Shown: positions 13,048 to 23,725 of the stretch, piece after piece
How the letters are laid out: each line of letters opens with the position of its first letter
Numbering within the stretch: position 1 is the stretch's first letter
NCBI GenBank assembly: GCA_903932865.1
Contig: CAIZHQ010000016.1
Span: forward strand, 701,284 to 765,283
Length of the DNA stretch: 64,000 nt
DNA from: an uncultured Burkholderiales bacterium
GTDB taxonomy: Bacteria; Pseudomonadota; Gammaproteobacteria; Burkholderiales; Burkholderiaceae_C
Direction: 5' to 3'
The notes under the pieces: generated by a model
The model's input: the letters and a program-made list of their open reading frames with translations, nothing else
What the model was told of the DNA's origin: nothing
The model's database searches: none
Translations under genes and position numbers: made by a program

Positions 13048-13610
13048 GGTTTCAAGCCTTGGTGGGCCAAGGTTTTACTCAAGGACTGGATGGCGCGGGA
13101 GCAATGGGTCTTGACGCTGCCTTCAGAGCAGCCCATCACGGCGGCTGTTTCAGCAACGTCCAGCTCTTCCCAATAACGCAGCAGGAAGGCTTCTCGTTGA
13201 CGTGCAGGCAGGCTCATGATGGCTTTTTCAATGTGTTCCAGAGTTTGTACCCGCCCCAACCATTGCTCAGCACTTTGACTGGCGGGGACGTCGGCCGCAC
13301 CAGTGGTCACTTCGAGCAGATCAAAGTCACCCAGGTCGTCGCGGTGGTCAAAATCGTCCAGATTGGAAAACAAGGCGTTGCGCGTCTTGCGACGGCGAAA
13401 CCAGTCGAGCACGGTATTGGACAATATCCGTTGGAACAGCAAAGGCAGCTCTGGCGCCGGCTTGTCCGAGTAGTGGCTGCACAGCTTGATCATGCTGTCT
13501 TGCACGATGTCCAAGGCCCCTTCTTCATCGCCCACGTGGTAGTAGGCCCGTTTGAAGGCTTTTTTCTCCACGCTTTTGAGAAAGTCAGAAATTTCGGTGT
13601 CCGAGGCCAA
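13044..13610 (-). CDS. RNA polymerase sigma factor, ECF (sigma-70 family)
   Basis: 188-residue sigma factor with region 2 (ALDIVQDSMIKLC, then FQRILSNTVLDWFRRRK) and region 4 (LPARQREAFLLRYWEELDVAETAAVMGCSEG followed by a recognition helix VKTHCSRA). The start appears to be TTG at 13610. The frame has no ATG or GTG before the in-frame stop at 13665-13667, and the start agrees with the family's ASxxELSDFLKSVEK N-terminus. It is first in the coupled operon sigma-DUF3619-DUF3106. Confidence 0.9.
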   Translation of the reverse strand: MASDTEISDFLKSVEKKAFKRAYYHVGDEEGALDIVQDSMIKLCSHYSDKPAPELPLLFQRILSNTVLDWFRRRKTRNALFSNLDDFDHRDDLGDFDLLEVTTGAADVPASQSAEQWLGRVQTLEHIEKAIMSLPARQREAFLLRYWEELDVAETAAVMGCSEGSVKTHCSRAIQSLSKTLAHQGLKP

Positions 13611-13911
13611 GTTGCTTGCAGCGGCGGGCTGTGTCCTGTGTGTGCGAGATTGGATTGCGGGCGGCTAGGCGGGCAATGATGCGATGCAATTATGTCACTT
13701 ACCCAGTTGAGTGAGGTCTGTTTTCAAAGTCCTGCCGATAACGGTGCAATAATACTGGGTTGCAATTGAAAAAAAGCAAACGGATCACCGTCCGGCACTT
13801 TTACAGTTTGGTGCCCATGTCTGTGGTCTCAAGTCCCAAAGCCACTTCACAAGAGTCGAGCCAAGGGGCACCCAAGGTTTTTCGTTAGAGAAATTCACAA
13901 AGGTTGAATAT
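13611..13911. other. 301-bp gap between the sigma-factor gene and ilvI
   Basis: Divergent intergenic region that must hold promoters for both the sigma-factor operon (minus) and ilvIHC (plus). A 23-residue open frame at 13817-13888 is not rich in branched-chain codons and is not followed by an obvious terminator hairpin, so no attenuator is claimed. Nothing else was recognised. Confidence 0.4.
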
Positions 13912-15684
13912 ATGGAAATCAATAAAGCCGAAATGGCATCAGCTGCTTCCGCCGCGGCCACGACTCAAGAGTTGCGTGGGGCCGAAATTCTGGTCAAAGC
14001 GCTGCAAGCCGAAAACGTCGAGTTTGTCTGGGGTTACCCCGGTGGGGCCGTGCTTCACATCTACGACGCTTTTTATAAACAAGACACCATTCAGCATGTG
14101 CTGGTGCGTCACGAGCAAGCGGCTGTTCATGCTGCCGATGGCTATGCTCGGGCCACCGGCGAAGTAGGTGTGGCGCTGGTCACCTCAGGCCCCGGCCTGA
14201 CCAACGCTGTGACTGGCATCGCCACCGCTTACATGGACAGCATCCCCATGGTCATCATCAGCGGGCAAGTGCCCACTGCGGCCATTGGTCTGGACGCTTT
14301 CCAAGAGTGCGACACCGTGGGCATCACCCGCCCCATCGTCAAGCACAACTTCCTGGTCAAAGATGCCAAGGATATGGCCGAGGTCATGAAGAAGGCCTTC
14401 CACATTGCGCGTACCGGTCGCCCTGGCCCGGTTGTGGTGGATGTGCCCAAAGATGTCTCTTTCAACAAGACTTTGTTCACGGGTTACCCCGACAAGGTCG
14501 AGATGCGCTCCTACAACCCGGTGCGAAAAGGCCACGGTGGCCAGATTCGCAAAGCCATGCAGCTGTTGATGTCAGCCAAGCGCCCTTACATCTACACCGG
14601 AGGTGGCGTGTTGCTGAGCAATGCCAGTCCCGAGTTGCGTGCTTTGGTGGACATGTTGAACTTTCCGGTCACCAACACCTTGATGGGTTTGGGCGCTTTC
14701 CCGGCCAATGACCGCCGCTTCCTGGGTATGCTGGGCATGCACGGCACGCTCGAAGCCAACAACGCGATGCAAAACTGCGACGTCTTGCTGGCCGTGGGCG
14801 CCCGCTTTGACGACCGCGTGATTGGCAACCCCAAGCACTTCGCGCAAAACGAACGCAAGATCATCCACATCGACATCGATCCTTCCAGCATTTCCAAGCG
14901 CGTCAAGGTCGACGTGCCGATCGTGGGCGACGTCAAAGACGTGCTGATCGAATTGATGGGCATGATCCGCGAATCCGGTCTCAAGCCCGACAGCCAGGCG
15001 CTGGCGCAGTGGTGGGAAACGGTCGAAGGCTGGCGCAGCCGCGATTGCATGAAGTACGACAACAACAACAGCGTGGTCATCAAGCCGCAAAAGGTCATTG
15101 AGACCTTGTGGGACATGACCAAGGACGCTGACGCGTACATCACCTCCGATGTGGGCCAGCACCAGATGTGGGCCGCTCAGTACTACAAGTTCAACGAGCC
15201 GCGCCGCTGGATCAACTCCGGAGGTCTGGGTACCATGGGCGTGGGCATTCCTTACGCCATGGGCATCAAGTTGGCCAAGCCCGACAGCGAGGTGTATTGC
15301 GTGACGGGTGAAGGCTCGGTGCAAATGTGCATTCAGGAGCTCTCAACCTGCCTGCAGTACAACACGCCCATCAAGATTTTGGCGTTGAACAACCGCTACT
15401 TGGGTATGGTGCGCCAGTGGCAAGAGATCGAATATTCGGGCCGTTACAGCCACAGCTACATGGATGCGCTGCCCGATTTTGTGAAGCTGGCCGAGGCTTA
15501 CGGGCACGTGGGCATGCTGATCGAGCGTCCAGAAGACGTCGAGCCGGCTCTGCGCGAAGCCCGCAAACTCAAGGACCGCACGGTGTTCATGGATTTCCGT
15601 ACCGACCCGACGGAGAACGTGTTTCCCATGGTTCAGGCTGGCAAAGGCATCACCGAGATGCTGATGGGTTCTGAAGATCTATAA
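13912..15684 (+). CDS. ilvI: Acetolactate synthase, catalytic (large) subunit
   Basis: ThDP-dependent enzyme of branched-chain amino acid synthesis that condenses pyruvate with pyruvate or 2-oxobutyrate. The 590-residue subunit has the N-terminal YPGGAVLHIYDA and HEQAAVHAADGYAR blocks containing the catalytic glutamate, a central FAD-type domain, and a C-terminal ThDP motif starting GEGSVQM and ending at NNRYLGMV. The first of three ilv genes on the plus strand; the product needs the IlvH subunit for valine feedback control. ilvB and ilvI names are used interchangeably in this order. Confidence 0.96.
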   Translation: MEINKAEMASAASAAATTQELRGAEILVKALQAENVEFVWGYPGGAVLHIYDAFYKQDTIQHVLVRHEQAAVHAADGYARATGEVGVALVTSGPGLTNAVTGIATAYMDSIPMVIISGQVPTAAIGLDAFQECDTVGITRPIVKHNFLVKDAKDMAEVMKKAFHIARTGRPGPVVVDVPKDVSFNKTLFTGYPDKVEMRSYNPVRKGHGGQIRKAMQLLMSAKRPYIYTGGGVLLSNASPELRALVDMLNFPVTNTLMGLGAFPANDRRFLGMLGMHGTLEANNAMQNCDVLLAVGARFDDRVIGNPKHFAQNERKIIHIDIDPSSISKRVKVDVPIVGDVKDVLIELMGMIRESGLKPDSQALAQWWETVEGWRSRDCMKYDNNNSVVIKPQKVIETLWDMTKDADAYITSDVGQHQMWAAQYYKFNEPRRWINSGGLGTMGVGIPYAMGIKLAKPDSEVYCVTGEGSVQMCIQELSTCLQYNTPIKILALNNRYLGMVRQWQEIEYSGRYSHSYMDALPDFVKLAEAYGHVGMLIERPEDVEPALREARKLKDRTVFMDFRTDPTENVFPMVQAGKGITEMLMGSEDL

Positions 15685-15707
15685 ATTTTTCCCACTGGAC
15701 GAATCTA

Positions 15708-15753
15708 TTGCCCGCCAAGCCTGCGCATTACCGTGCGCAGGGGAGGGCGGCAA
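15708..15753 (+). ncRNA. Structured RNA leader upstream of ilvH (candidate ilvH motif)
   Basis: Between ilvI and ilvH is a compact two-level structure. A perfect 8-bp inner stem pairs CCTGCGCA (15720-15727) with TGCGCAGG (15734-15741) over a six-base loop. An outer stem pairs TTGCC-GCC (15708-15716, one bulged C) with GGCGGCAA (15746-15753). It ends 15 bp before the ilvH ATG and has no T run, so it is not a terminator. A conserved cis-regulatory 'ilvH motif' has been described from betaproteobacteria in this position; whether this is that motif is inference from location and shape. Confidence 0.55.
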
Positions 15754-15768
15754 AAAGAGGAATCACAC

Positions 15769-17315
<1,547 letters not shown>

Positions 17316-17335
17316 TCTGTGCCCTTGGGCAAGTT

Positions 17336-17364
17336 TGAAAAAGGCCACTGCGGTGGCCTTTTTC
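17336..17364 (+). terminator. Rho-independent terminator after ilvC
   Basis: AAGGCCAC (17341-17348) and GTGGCCTT (17353-17360) form a perfect 8-bp stem with a TGCG loop, followed by a T run. It lies 25 bp past the ilvC stop. Confidence 0.9.
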
Positions 17365-17434
17365 TTGGGCGCTGGGTCTGCCTTAAACTCGGTTGCCACG
17401 GTATGAATCCGAAAAACCGCAACAGGAATGGACG

Positions 17435-18250
17435 ATGAACAAAGCCAACGACACCGCTGAAGACGCAGAAGGCCCCGTGCAGGTGCGCAAACCCTCCAAG
17501 GGCATTTACATGTTGCCCAATATGATCACTTTGGCGGCCCTGTTTGCTGGTTTTTATGCCATTGTCATGGCCATCAATGGCCGGTTTGACTTGGCCACCG
17601 TGGGCATCTTCAGCGCCATGGTGCTCGACAGCCTGGATGGTCGGGTGGCCCGCATGACCAACACCCAAAGTGCGTTTGGCGAGCAAATGGATTCGCTGTC
17701 GGACATGGTGTCCTTTGGCGCTGCACCCGCGCTGATCGCTTATGTCTGGACGCTCAAGGAACTGGGCCGGTGGGGCTGGATCGCTGCATTTGTGTATTGC
17801 GCTTGCGCTGCGCTGCGACTGGCTCGCTTCAATGTGAACACGGGGGTGGTCGACAAGCGTTATTTTCAGGGCCTGCCCTCGCCTGCGGCTGCGGCCTTGG
17901 TGATGGGGTTTGTCTGGATCATGTTTGAAAACGCCGTGCCCGCCAAAGCCGTGTCTTGGGGCATGTTTGCCGTGTGCTTGTTTGCAGGCTTGACCATGGT
18001 GACCAATGTGCCTTTTTACAGTTTCAAAGACATGCACATGAAAAAGAGCGTGCCTTTTGCCACGCTGGTGCTGGTGGCTTTGGGCATTGCAGCTGTGAAC
18101 ATCGATCCGCCCACCGTCTTGTTTGGCGCGTTTGTGGCTTACGGCTTGAGTGGCTATGTGATTTATGTCTGGCGCAAGGCCAAAGGACAGCCCACCAGCA
18201 TGATCAGCACCTCCACTGACGAGCCTGACGAGCGGGGCTTGCACCAGTGA
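17435..18250 (+). CDS. pssA: CDP-diacylglycerol-serine O-phosphatidyltransferase
   Basis: Inner-membrane enzyme making phosphatidylserine, precursor of phosphatidylethanolamine. The 271-residue protein has about eight membrane helices and the CDP-alcohol phosphotransferase signature DG-x2-AR-x8-G-x3-D-x3-D, seen as DSLDGRVAR then GEQMDSLSD. The ATG at 17435 is preferred over upstream 17393 because it follows the GGAATGG-like site and gives the usual short soluble N-terminus. It sits between ilvC and leuA, a frequent arrangement in Burkholderiales. Confidence 0.94.
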   Translation: MNKANDTAEDAEGPVQVRKPSKGIYMLPNMITLAALFAGFYAIVMAINGRFDLATVGIFSAMVLDSLDGRVARMTNTQSAFGEQMDSLSDMVSFGAAPALIAYVWTLKELGRWGWIAAFVYCACAALRLARFNVNTGVVDKRYFQGLPSPAAAALVMGFVWIMFENAVPAKAVSWGMFAVCLFAGLTMVTNVPFYSFKDMHMKKSVPFATLVLVALGIAAVNIDPPTVLFGAFVAYGLSGYVIYVWRKAKGQPTSMISTSTDEPDERGLHQ

Positions 18251-18298
18251 TGTCAACTGCACGACAGTTCGTATTTTGAACTGTGCTACAGTCTTCTT

Positions 18299-18352
18299 AT
18301 GTATGTTTCTTTGTCTGCTCTACTGCTAGCGCCCAACGGGCGGGATGTGTAG
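18299..18352 (+). CDS. leu operon leader peptide (attenuator peptide)
   Basis: A 17-codon open frame, MYVSLSALLLAPNGRDV, encodes four leucines. Three are consecutive (codons CTA, CTG, CTA), two of them the uncommon CTA. It lies upstream of leuA and immediately before a terminator hairpin, the arrangement of a classical leucine attenuator. When leucyl-tRNA is scarce, ribosomes would stall on the Leu run and allow leuA transcription. No similar annotated sequence is known to me; the call rests on codon content and context. Confidence 0.7.
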   Translation: MYVSLSALLLAPNGRDV

Positions 18353-18412
18353 CGCACGCAAACATTTTCCCAAAAGGCCCGTATGCCATCCGCAACGGGC
18401 CTTTTGCATTTT
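18336..18412 (+). promoter_or_regulatory. leuA attenuator: antiterminator and terminator hairpins
   Basis: The terminator stem is AAAAGGCCCGT (18372-18382) paired with ACGGGCCTTTT (18395-18405), followed by a T-rich tract. A second copy of ACGGGC at 18336-18341, inside the leader peptide frame, can instead pair with GCCCGT (18377-18382) and so block the terminator. These mutually exclusive pairings together with the Leu-rich peptide support transcription attenuation of leuA. Confidence 0.68.
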
Positions 18413-18447
18413 TGCTTGGAATTGCGGGTTTTTGACCAGGAGTGAAC

Positions 18448-19986
18448 ATGGCTGACAAACTGATTATTTTCGACACCACCTTGCGCGACGGCGAACAATC
18501 GCCAGGCGCTTCCATGACCCGCGACGAGAAGCTGCGCATAGCCCGCCAACTGGAACGTCTGCGCGTGGACGTGATCGAAGCCGGTTTTGCGGCCAGCTCC
18601 AACGGCGACTTTGAGGCTGTGAAAGCCATTGCCGATACGATCAAGGATTCCACCATTTGCTCTTTGTCGCGCGCCAATGACCGCGACATCGCGCGTGCGG
18701 CCGAGGCTCTGAAAGGCGCCAACAGCGGGCGCATTCACACCTTCATTGCCACCTCGCCCTTGCACATGGAAAAGAAGCTGCGCATGACCCCCGACCAGGT
18801 GTTTGAGCAGGCCAAGCAGTCGGTGCGATTTGCGCGAAATTTGGTGAGCGATGTCGAGTTCAGCCCTGAAGACGGCTACCGCAGTGACATGGACTTTTTG
18901 TGTCGAATTCTGGAGGCGGTGATCGCTGAAGGCGCCACCACCATCAACGTGCCCGACACCGTGGGTTATGCCGTACCCGAGCTCTATGGCGAGTTCATCC
19001 GCACTTTGCGCGAGCGCATCCCTAACTCGGACAAAGCGATTTGGTCCGTGCATTGCCATAACGACCTGGGCATGGCGGTGGCCAACTCACTGGCCGGCGT
19101 GAAGATCGGCGGCGCACGCCAGGTCGAGTGCACCATCAACGGGCTGGGCGAGCGCGCAGGCAATTGCTCGCTGGAAGAAGTGGTCATGGCTGTGAAAACG
19201 CGCCGCGATTACTTTGGTCTGGAAGTGGGCATCGATGCGAGCCACATCGTGGCGGCCAGCCGCATGGTCAGCCAGACCACGGGCTTTGTGGTGCAGCCCA
19301 ACAAGGCTGTGGTGGGGGCCAACGCCTTTGCCCACGCCTCGGGCATTCACCAAGATGGCGTGCTCAAGGCGCGTGATACTTATGAAATCATGCGTGCTGA
19401 AGACGTGGGCTGGTCCACCAACAAAATTGTTTTGGGCAAGCTCAGCGGTCGCAACGCCTTCAAGCAGCGTTTGCAAGACCTGGGGGTGAGCCTGGACAGC
19501 GAGACTGAAATCAACAACGCCTTCGCCAAGTTCAAGGAATTGGCCGATCGCAAAAGCGAGATTTTTGACGAAGACATCCTGGCTTTGGTCAGTGACGAGA
19601 GCGTGACCAGCGAAAAAGAGCAGTACGGCTTTGTCTCGATGTCCCAGCACAGCGAAACCGGCGAGCGCCCGCATGCGGCTGTGGTCTTCACAGTGGAGGG
19701 CAAGGAAGTGAGCACCGAGTCGGATGGCAATGGCCCGGTGGACGCCTCCCTCAAAGCGATCGAGTCTTATGTCAAAAGTGGTGCGGAAATGGTGCTGTAT
19801 TCGGTCAACGCCATCAGTGGCTCCACCGAAAGTCAGGGGGAGGTGACCGTGCGTTTGCAAAACAGTGGGCGGGTGGTCAACGGTGTCGGGTCTGATCCGG
19901 ACATCGTGGTGGCTTCGGCCAAGGCCTACCTGAGTGCATTGAGTAAATTGCAGAGCAAAGCCGATCGCGTCGCTGCTCAGGGTTAA
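18448..19986 (+). CDS. leuA: 2-isopropylmalate synthase
   Basis: First committed step of leucine synthesis: acetyl-CoA plus 2-oxoisovalerate. The 512-residue protein has the N-terminal TIM barrel with [14 protein letters not shown], the [13 protein letters not shown] metal-binding motif and [13 protein letters not shown], then the C-terminal LeuA dimer/regulatory domain (from about residue 390) that binds leucine. The ATG at 18448 lies 6 bp after AGGAG; a GTG six bases upstream is in frame but less likely. Expression is probably controlled by the attenuator in the 197-bp leader. Confidence 0.95.
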   Translation: MADKLIIFDTTLRDGEQSPGASMTRDEKLRIARQLERLRVDVIEAGFAASSNGDFEAVKAIADTIKDSTICSLSRANDRDIARAAEALKGANSGRIHTFIATSPLHMEKKLRMTPDQVFEQAKQSVRFARNLVSDVEFSPEDGYRSDMDFLCRILEAVIAEGATTINVPDTVGYAVPELYGEFIRTLRERIPNSDKAIWSVHCHNDLGMAVANSLAGVKIGGARQVECTINGLGERAGNCSLEEVVMAVKTRRDYFGLEVGIDASHIVAASRMVSQTTGFVVQPNKAVVGANAFAHASGIHQDGVLKARDTYEIMRAEDVGWSTNKIVLGKLSGRNAFKQRLQDLGVSLDSETEINNAFAKFKELADRKSEIFDEDILALVSDESVTSEKEQYGFVSMSQHSETGERPHAAVVFTVEGKEVSTESDGNGPVDASLKAIESYVKSGAEMVLYSVNAISGSTESQGEVTVRLQNSGRVVNGVGSDPDIVVASAKAYLSALSKLQSKADRVAAQG

Positions 19987-20018
19987 AATGCATACAAATT
20001 AAGTAATTAATTGCTTTA

Positions 20019-20058
20019 TAAAAGTCACGTAAGTCTTTGTTCTTGCGTGACTTTTTTT
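20019..20058 (+). terminator. Rho-independent terminator after leuA
   Basis: AAAGTCACG (20021-20029) pairs with CGTGACTTT (20046-20054) over a 16-base loop and runs into seven T. It lies just after leuA and before the next gene's start, which argues against start codons placed inside it. Confidence 0.85.
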
Positions 20059-20111
20059 ATTTGGGTACACTGACGTTCACATTTGAAAAACCAGACTTTC
20101 AGGACACGCCA

Positions 20112-21257
20112 TTGAAATCAGTTTCTTTTTTTCTGTTGCCCAAAACCTGGTTTCGTATCGCAGTATTGGCCATGGTGGTGGGTCTGGTCACCCTCGTGTC
20201 GGGCCAGTTGAGCCTGGCTTATGCGCAAAACAGTCCTCAGACACCCGCTAAAGCGCAAAAGAACAATAAAAGTGCCGACAAGTCCGTCGGACCTCGCAAA
20301 GCTCAATCGGGTCAAATCGGATCGGCAAGAAAAAATCAAGCAGCCAAGACTTCAGGTCAGAAAAGGCAAACGGCTAAAGCGAACCTGAATGCTAAAAATG
20401 TGAAAGCCAGCCAAAATGCGCGTCCCATTCGCGCATCTTTTGGTCAAATGGCGGGTCTGCATGCCACTTCCGACGCACTGGGCTTGCACTCCAGCGTAGC
20501 CTTGGTGGTGGACCAAGATACGCAGGAAGTTTTGTACAGCAAAAATGACCATGTGGTTTTGCCCATCGCATCCTTGACCAAACTGATGACGGGCTTGGTC
20601 ATCGCTGAGGCCAATTTGCCCATGGATGAACGCATCCGTATTACCCAAGCCGATGTGGACACCGAAAAAGGGAGCTCGTCCCGCCTGGCTGTGGGCACAG
20701 AGCTTAGCCGTGGTGACTTGATGCACTTGTCCTTGATGTCCAGCGAAAACCGTGCAGCGCATGCACTGGGGCGCACTTTCCCGGGCGGCATGGATCTGTT
20801 CATCAGTCGAATGAACCAGCGTGCCCGTTCATTGGGCATGACGGACACTCGCTATGTCGAGCCTACGGGTCTGTCCAGCCAAAACCAGTCCAGTGCCAAT
20901 GATTTGGCTGTTTTAGCCGCCAAGGCCTACAACGAGCCCATGTTGCGAGAGCTGTCTACCTCCCAAGGCCGTGAGGTCGCGGTGGGCAGCAGAACACTCC
21001 AATACAACAACACCAACGGATTGATCAAAAATCCACAATGGGACATTGGTCTTCAAAAGACCGGTTACATCTCGGAGGCCGGTCGTTGCTTGGTCATGCA
21101 AGCCCAGGTGGCAGGTCGTAAGTTGATCATGGTTTTTCTCGATTCGACGGGAAAGTTCAGCCGAATAGGTGACGCAGAGCGCGTGCGCAAGTGGCTTGAG
21201 CAAAAGTCGTCCATGGACCAGCGCTCTTGGGAGTCGGCGGTTCAGTTGCCAGGCTGA
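20112..21257 (+). CDS. D-alanyl-D-alanine endopeptidase, peptidase S11 (PBP7-like)
   Basis: Periplasmic serine peptidase that trims peptidoglycan cross-links. All three S11 motifs are present: SxxK at Ser154-Lys157 (SLTK), SxN at Ser211-Asn213 (SEN) and KTG at 316-318. The N-terminus has a membrane segment (about residues 14-38) acting as signal sequence, then a Lys/Ala/Gln-rich linker of about 70 residues. The start is read as TTG at 20112 behind a CAGGA site. The frame is open further upstream but would begin inside the leuA terminator. No C-terminal amphipathic anchor is seen, which fits PBP7/8 rather than PBP5. Confidence 0.87.
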   Translation: MKSVSFFLLPKTWFRIAVLAMVVGLVTLVSGQLSLAYAQNSPQTPAKAQKNNKSADKSVGPRKAQSGQIGSARKNQAAKTSGQKRQTAKANLNAKNVKASQNARPIRASFGQMAGLHATSDALGLHSSVALVVDQDTQEVLYSKNDHVVLPIASLTKLMTGLVIAEANLPMDERIRITQADVDTEKGSSSRLAVGTELSRGDLMHLSLMSSENRAAHALGRTFPGGMDLFISRMNQRARSLGMTDTRYVEPTGLSSQNQSSANDLAVLAAKAYNEPMLRELSTSQGREVAVGSRTLQYNNTNGLIKNPQWDIGLQKTGYISEAGRCLVMQAQVAGRKLIMVFLDSTGKFSRIGDAERVRKWLEQKSSMDQRSWESAVQLPG

Positions 21258-21288
21258 AAGCTGCCACGTCCATGCACAGGTCAGGCCT

Positions 21289-22068
21289 TCAGGGTGATTC
21301 GTGGTGACCCAAGGTCTCAGAGATCGCTTTGGCGGTTTCTTGCAACTTGGGCAGCCAGCTTTCATCCAGTCGATCGGCCGGGGCAGAGATAGACAGCCCT
21401 GCCAGAAGTTTTCCCTGATCATCATAGATGCCCGCTGCGATGCAGCGCACACCCAACTCCAACTCTTCGTTGTCACGCGCAAAGCCGGAGTGGTTGACGC
21501 GTGAGAGCTCTCTTTCCAGCACTTGCAGTTGTGTGATGCTGTTGCGTGTCTGGCCAGCCAAGCCGGTGCGTGTGGCATAAGAACGTACTCGCAAAGGGTC
21601 GTCTGCGGCCAGGAAAAGCTTGCCCACCGACGTCAGGTGCAATGGTGCTCGCCCACCAATGGCGCGGACCACTTGCATGCCAGAACGCTCGCTGTAGGCA
21701 CGTTCGATGTAAACGATTTCGTCACCTTGGCGCATGCTCAAGTTGACGGGTTGTTGAATGAGTTTGTGCAAATCACGCATCGGGGCCAAGGCCGCATCGC
21801 GCACATTGAGCCTGCCCTTGACCAAGTTGCCCAATTCCAACAAACGCATGCCCAAGCGATAGTTGCCCGCCTCCGGACGGTCCACAAAGCGGCCGGTGGC
21901 CAGGTCGTTCAGGATGCGGTGCGCCGTAGAGGGGTGCAGCCCGGTTTTTTGGCTGATCTCCTTGAGCGAGATGGCTTCTTCGCGGGACGCCAGCACGTCG
22001 ATCAGGGTGAACATGCGTTCAATCACCTGGATGGTGGGCACGGTCGAGAGGGCGGTGTCTTTTTTCAT
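21289..22068 (-). CDS. IclR family transcriptional regulator
   Basis: 259-residue regulator with an N-terminal winged helix (ISLKEISQKTGLHPSTAHRILNDL, about residues 36-59) and the C-terminal IclR effector domain (VGKLFLAAD, then ELGVRCIAAGIYD). Such proteins usually respond to small organic acids or aromatics. No catabolic gene lies next to it here, so target and ligand cannot be inferred. The ATG at 22068 is preferred over the in-frame start at 22086. It is convergent with the endopeptidase gene. Confidence 0.9.
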   Translation of the reverse strand: MKKDTALSTVPTIQVIERMFTLIDVLASREEAISLKEISQKTGLHPSTAHRILNDLATGRFVDRPEAGNYRLGMRLLELGNLVKGRLNVRDAALAPMRDLHKLIQQPVNLSMRQGDEIVYIERAYSERSGMQVVRAIGGRAPLHLTSVGKLFLAADDPLRVRSYATRTGLAGQTRNSITQLQVLERELSRVNHSGFARDNEELELGVRCIAAGIYDDQGKLLAGLSISAPADRLDESWLPKLQETAKAISETLGHHESP

Positions 22069-22170
22069 TGTGGCATGCCAAGGCACTTCATTTTACACAG
22101 TGAAATGAAGGGGATCTGTTCGGTGACGGGGTAACCGACATGTGCCCAAACAAAGGGTAAAACAGACGCC

Positions 22171-22908
22171 TCAGTCAAAAGCCTGCCACTGACCCTGAAC
22201 CCTGAGTTCGCAGGGCTTGAAGCGAGATTTGTAATTCATCTTGGGGCTGCCATCGATCCAGTAACCCAGGTAAACATAGGGCAGACCCAATTGGGCCGCT
22301 TGCTGGATCTGCCAGAGTACCCCGAAGGTGCCAAAGCTGGCCGTTTCATCGGGTTCGTAAAAGGTGTAAACCGCCGATAAACCGTGGTTGAGCACGTCGA
22401 CGATGCTGACCATTTTCAGATCACCGAGTTCTTCGCCAACGCCTGGGGCTCGGAATTCCACAATGCGCGAGTTGACACGGCTTTGCAGCAGGAACTGGGT
22501 GTATTGGTCGACGCTGTCGTGGTCCATGCCGCCGCCTGGGTGGCGCGTATTCTGGTAGCGCAAATACAGCGCGTAATGCTCGGGGTCGTAATGCAAGTCG
22601 AGCACGCGCACGCGCAAATCTCGGTGCGCTTGCCAAGCTCGGCGTTGGCTGCGGTCGGGTTTGAAAGCGTCGACCTGCACGCGAAGAGGCTGGCAGGCTT
22701 GGCAGCCATCGCAATAAGGGCGGTAGGTGAACAAGCCGCTGCGCCGAAAGCCCTGCTCCACCAGATCGGCATAGACCTCGTTGTGGATCAGGTGGCTGGG
22801 GGTGGCCACTTGGGAACGGGCGGAGCGATCGGGCAGATAACTGCACCCATAAGGCGCCGTGGCGTAAAACTGCAGGGCCTGCAGCGGGAGTTCTTTCAAC
22901 TGGGTCAT
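22171..22908 (-). CDS. bpt: Aspartate/glutamate leucyltransferase
   Basis: Transfers leucine from tRNA to N-terminal Asp or Glu of proteins, marking them for ClpAP degradation through the N-degron pathway. The 245-residue product has the N-terminal ATE domain with PYGCSYLPD and the cysteine motif [10 protein letters not shown], and the C-terminal domain with TFYEPDE and [17 protein letters not shown]. Its ATG overlaps the aat stop by 4 bp, so the two transferases of the same pathway are translationally coupled. Confidence 0.95.
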   Translation of the reverse strand: MTQLKELPLQALQFYATAPYGCSYLPDRSARSQVATPSHLIHNEVYADLVEQGFRRSGLFTYRPYCDGCQACQPLRVQVDAFKPDRSQRRAWQAHRDLRVRVLDLHYDPEHYALYLRYQNTRHPGGGMDHDSVDQYTQFLLQSRVNSRIVEFRAPGVGEELGDLKMVSIVDVLNHGLSAVYTFYEPDETASFGTFGVLWQIQQAAQLGLPYVYLGYWIDGSPKMNYKSRFKPCELRVQGQWQAFD

Positions 22909-23684
22909 CGGTGGGCTGTCAAGGAGGCCAAGGCGGACCAGTTCAAGGACTGATGCGCCCAGTCAATGGGGGCTTGTGCACGGCCTTCGTGCAGGACACA
23001 CAAAAAGTCGCTGCGCGGTATTTCGCGGGCTCCGAGTGAGGCCAGGTGCCGGGTGTTTTGTTGGCAATCGATGGCGGCCACGTCGTGTTGCAAGCAGACG
23101 CTGACCAGGCAGGCCAGCGCCATCTTGGAGCCGTCGCTGACGGTGGTGAACATCGACTCGCCAAACACGGCGCGGCCCATTGCCACAAAGTACAAGCCGG
23201 CCAACAGCTTACCTCCGATGCGCAATTCACAACTGTGGGCCAGGCCCATGCGGTGCAGGTCTTCGTAAGCCGCCACCATTTGGGGCACGATCCAGGTGCC
23301 TTGTTGCCCCGCGCGTGGCGATGAGGCGCAGCGGCGAATCACCTGGTCAAAGTCCCGATCAAAGCACAGTTCAAAGTCGGGGTTCAGGCTCCAGCGTTTG
23401 AGGCTTTGCTGCAATGATCGGTGAAAGCGAAAATCACGGGTTTGCAGCACCATGCGCGGGTCCGGGCTCCACCACAGCACCGGTTGGCCCACGTTGAACC
23501 AAGGGAAAACGCCCTCGGCATAAGCGTCCATCAACCGTTGGGCCGACACATCGCTGCTGGCGGCCAGCAGTCCCGGCGCGGGGGATGAGGCATCCCATGC
23601 CCAGCTGACCGGGGGAAGGGCCTGGCCCTCCACAATCCAGGGCAGTTCGGGTGCATGGGAATGCGCATCGGCTTCGCTTGTCAT
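22905..23684 (-). CDS. aat: Leucyl/phenylalanyl-tRNA-protein transferase
   Basis: Adds Leu or Phe to N-terminal Lys or Arg residues of substrate proteins (N-degron pathway). The 259-residue product carries the family motifs [30 protein letters not shown] and GESMFT. A TTG start is in frame at 23699, but the ATG at 23684 is preferred. The gene overlaps bpt at its 3' end and is divergent from pgeF with 41 bp between starts. Confidence 0.95.
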   Translation of the reverse strand: MTSEADAHSHAPELPWIVEGQALPPVSWAWDASSPAPGLLAASSDVSAQRLMDAYAEGVFPWFNVGQPVLWWSPDPRMVLQTRDFRFHRSLQQSLKRWSLNPDFELCFDRDFDQVIRRCASSPRAGQQGTWIVPQMVAAYEDLHRMGLAHSCELRIGGKLLAGLYFVAMGRAVFGESMFTTVSDGSKMALACLVSVCLQHDVAAIDCQQNTRHLASLGAREIPRSDFLCVLHEGRAQAPIDWAHQSLNWSALASLTAHR

Positions 23685-23725
23685 GGCGCAATTACACAAT
23701 AAAAGCAGGGGCTCGGCGCAGCGAT

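Noticed and set aside
13817..13888. A 23-residue frame upstream of ilvI considered as an ilv leader peptide
   Set aside because: It has few branched-chain codons, no run of Ile, Leu or Val, and no terminator follows it.
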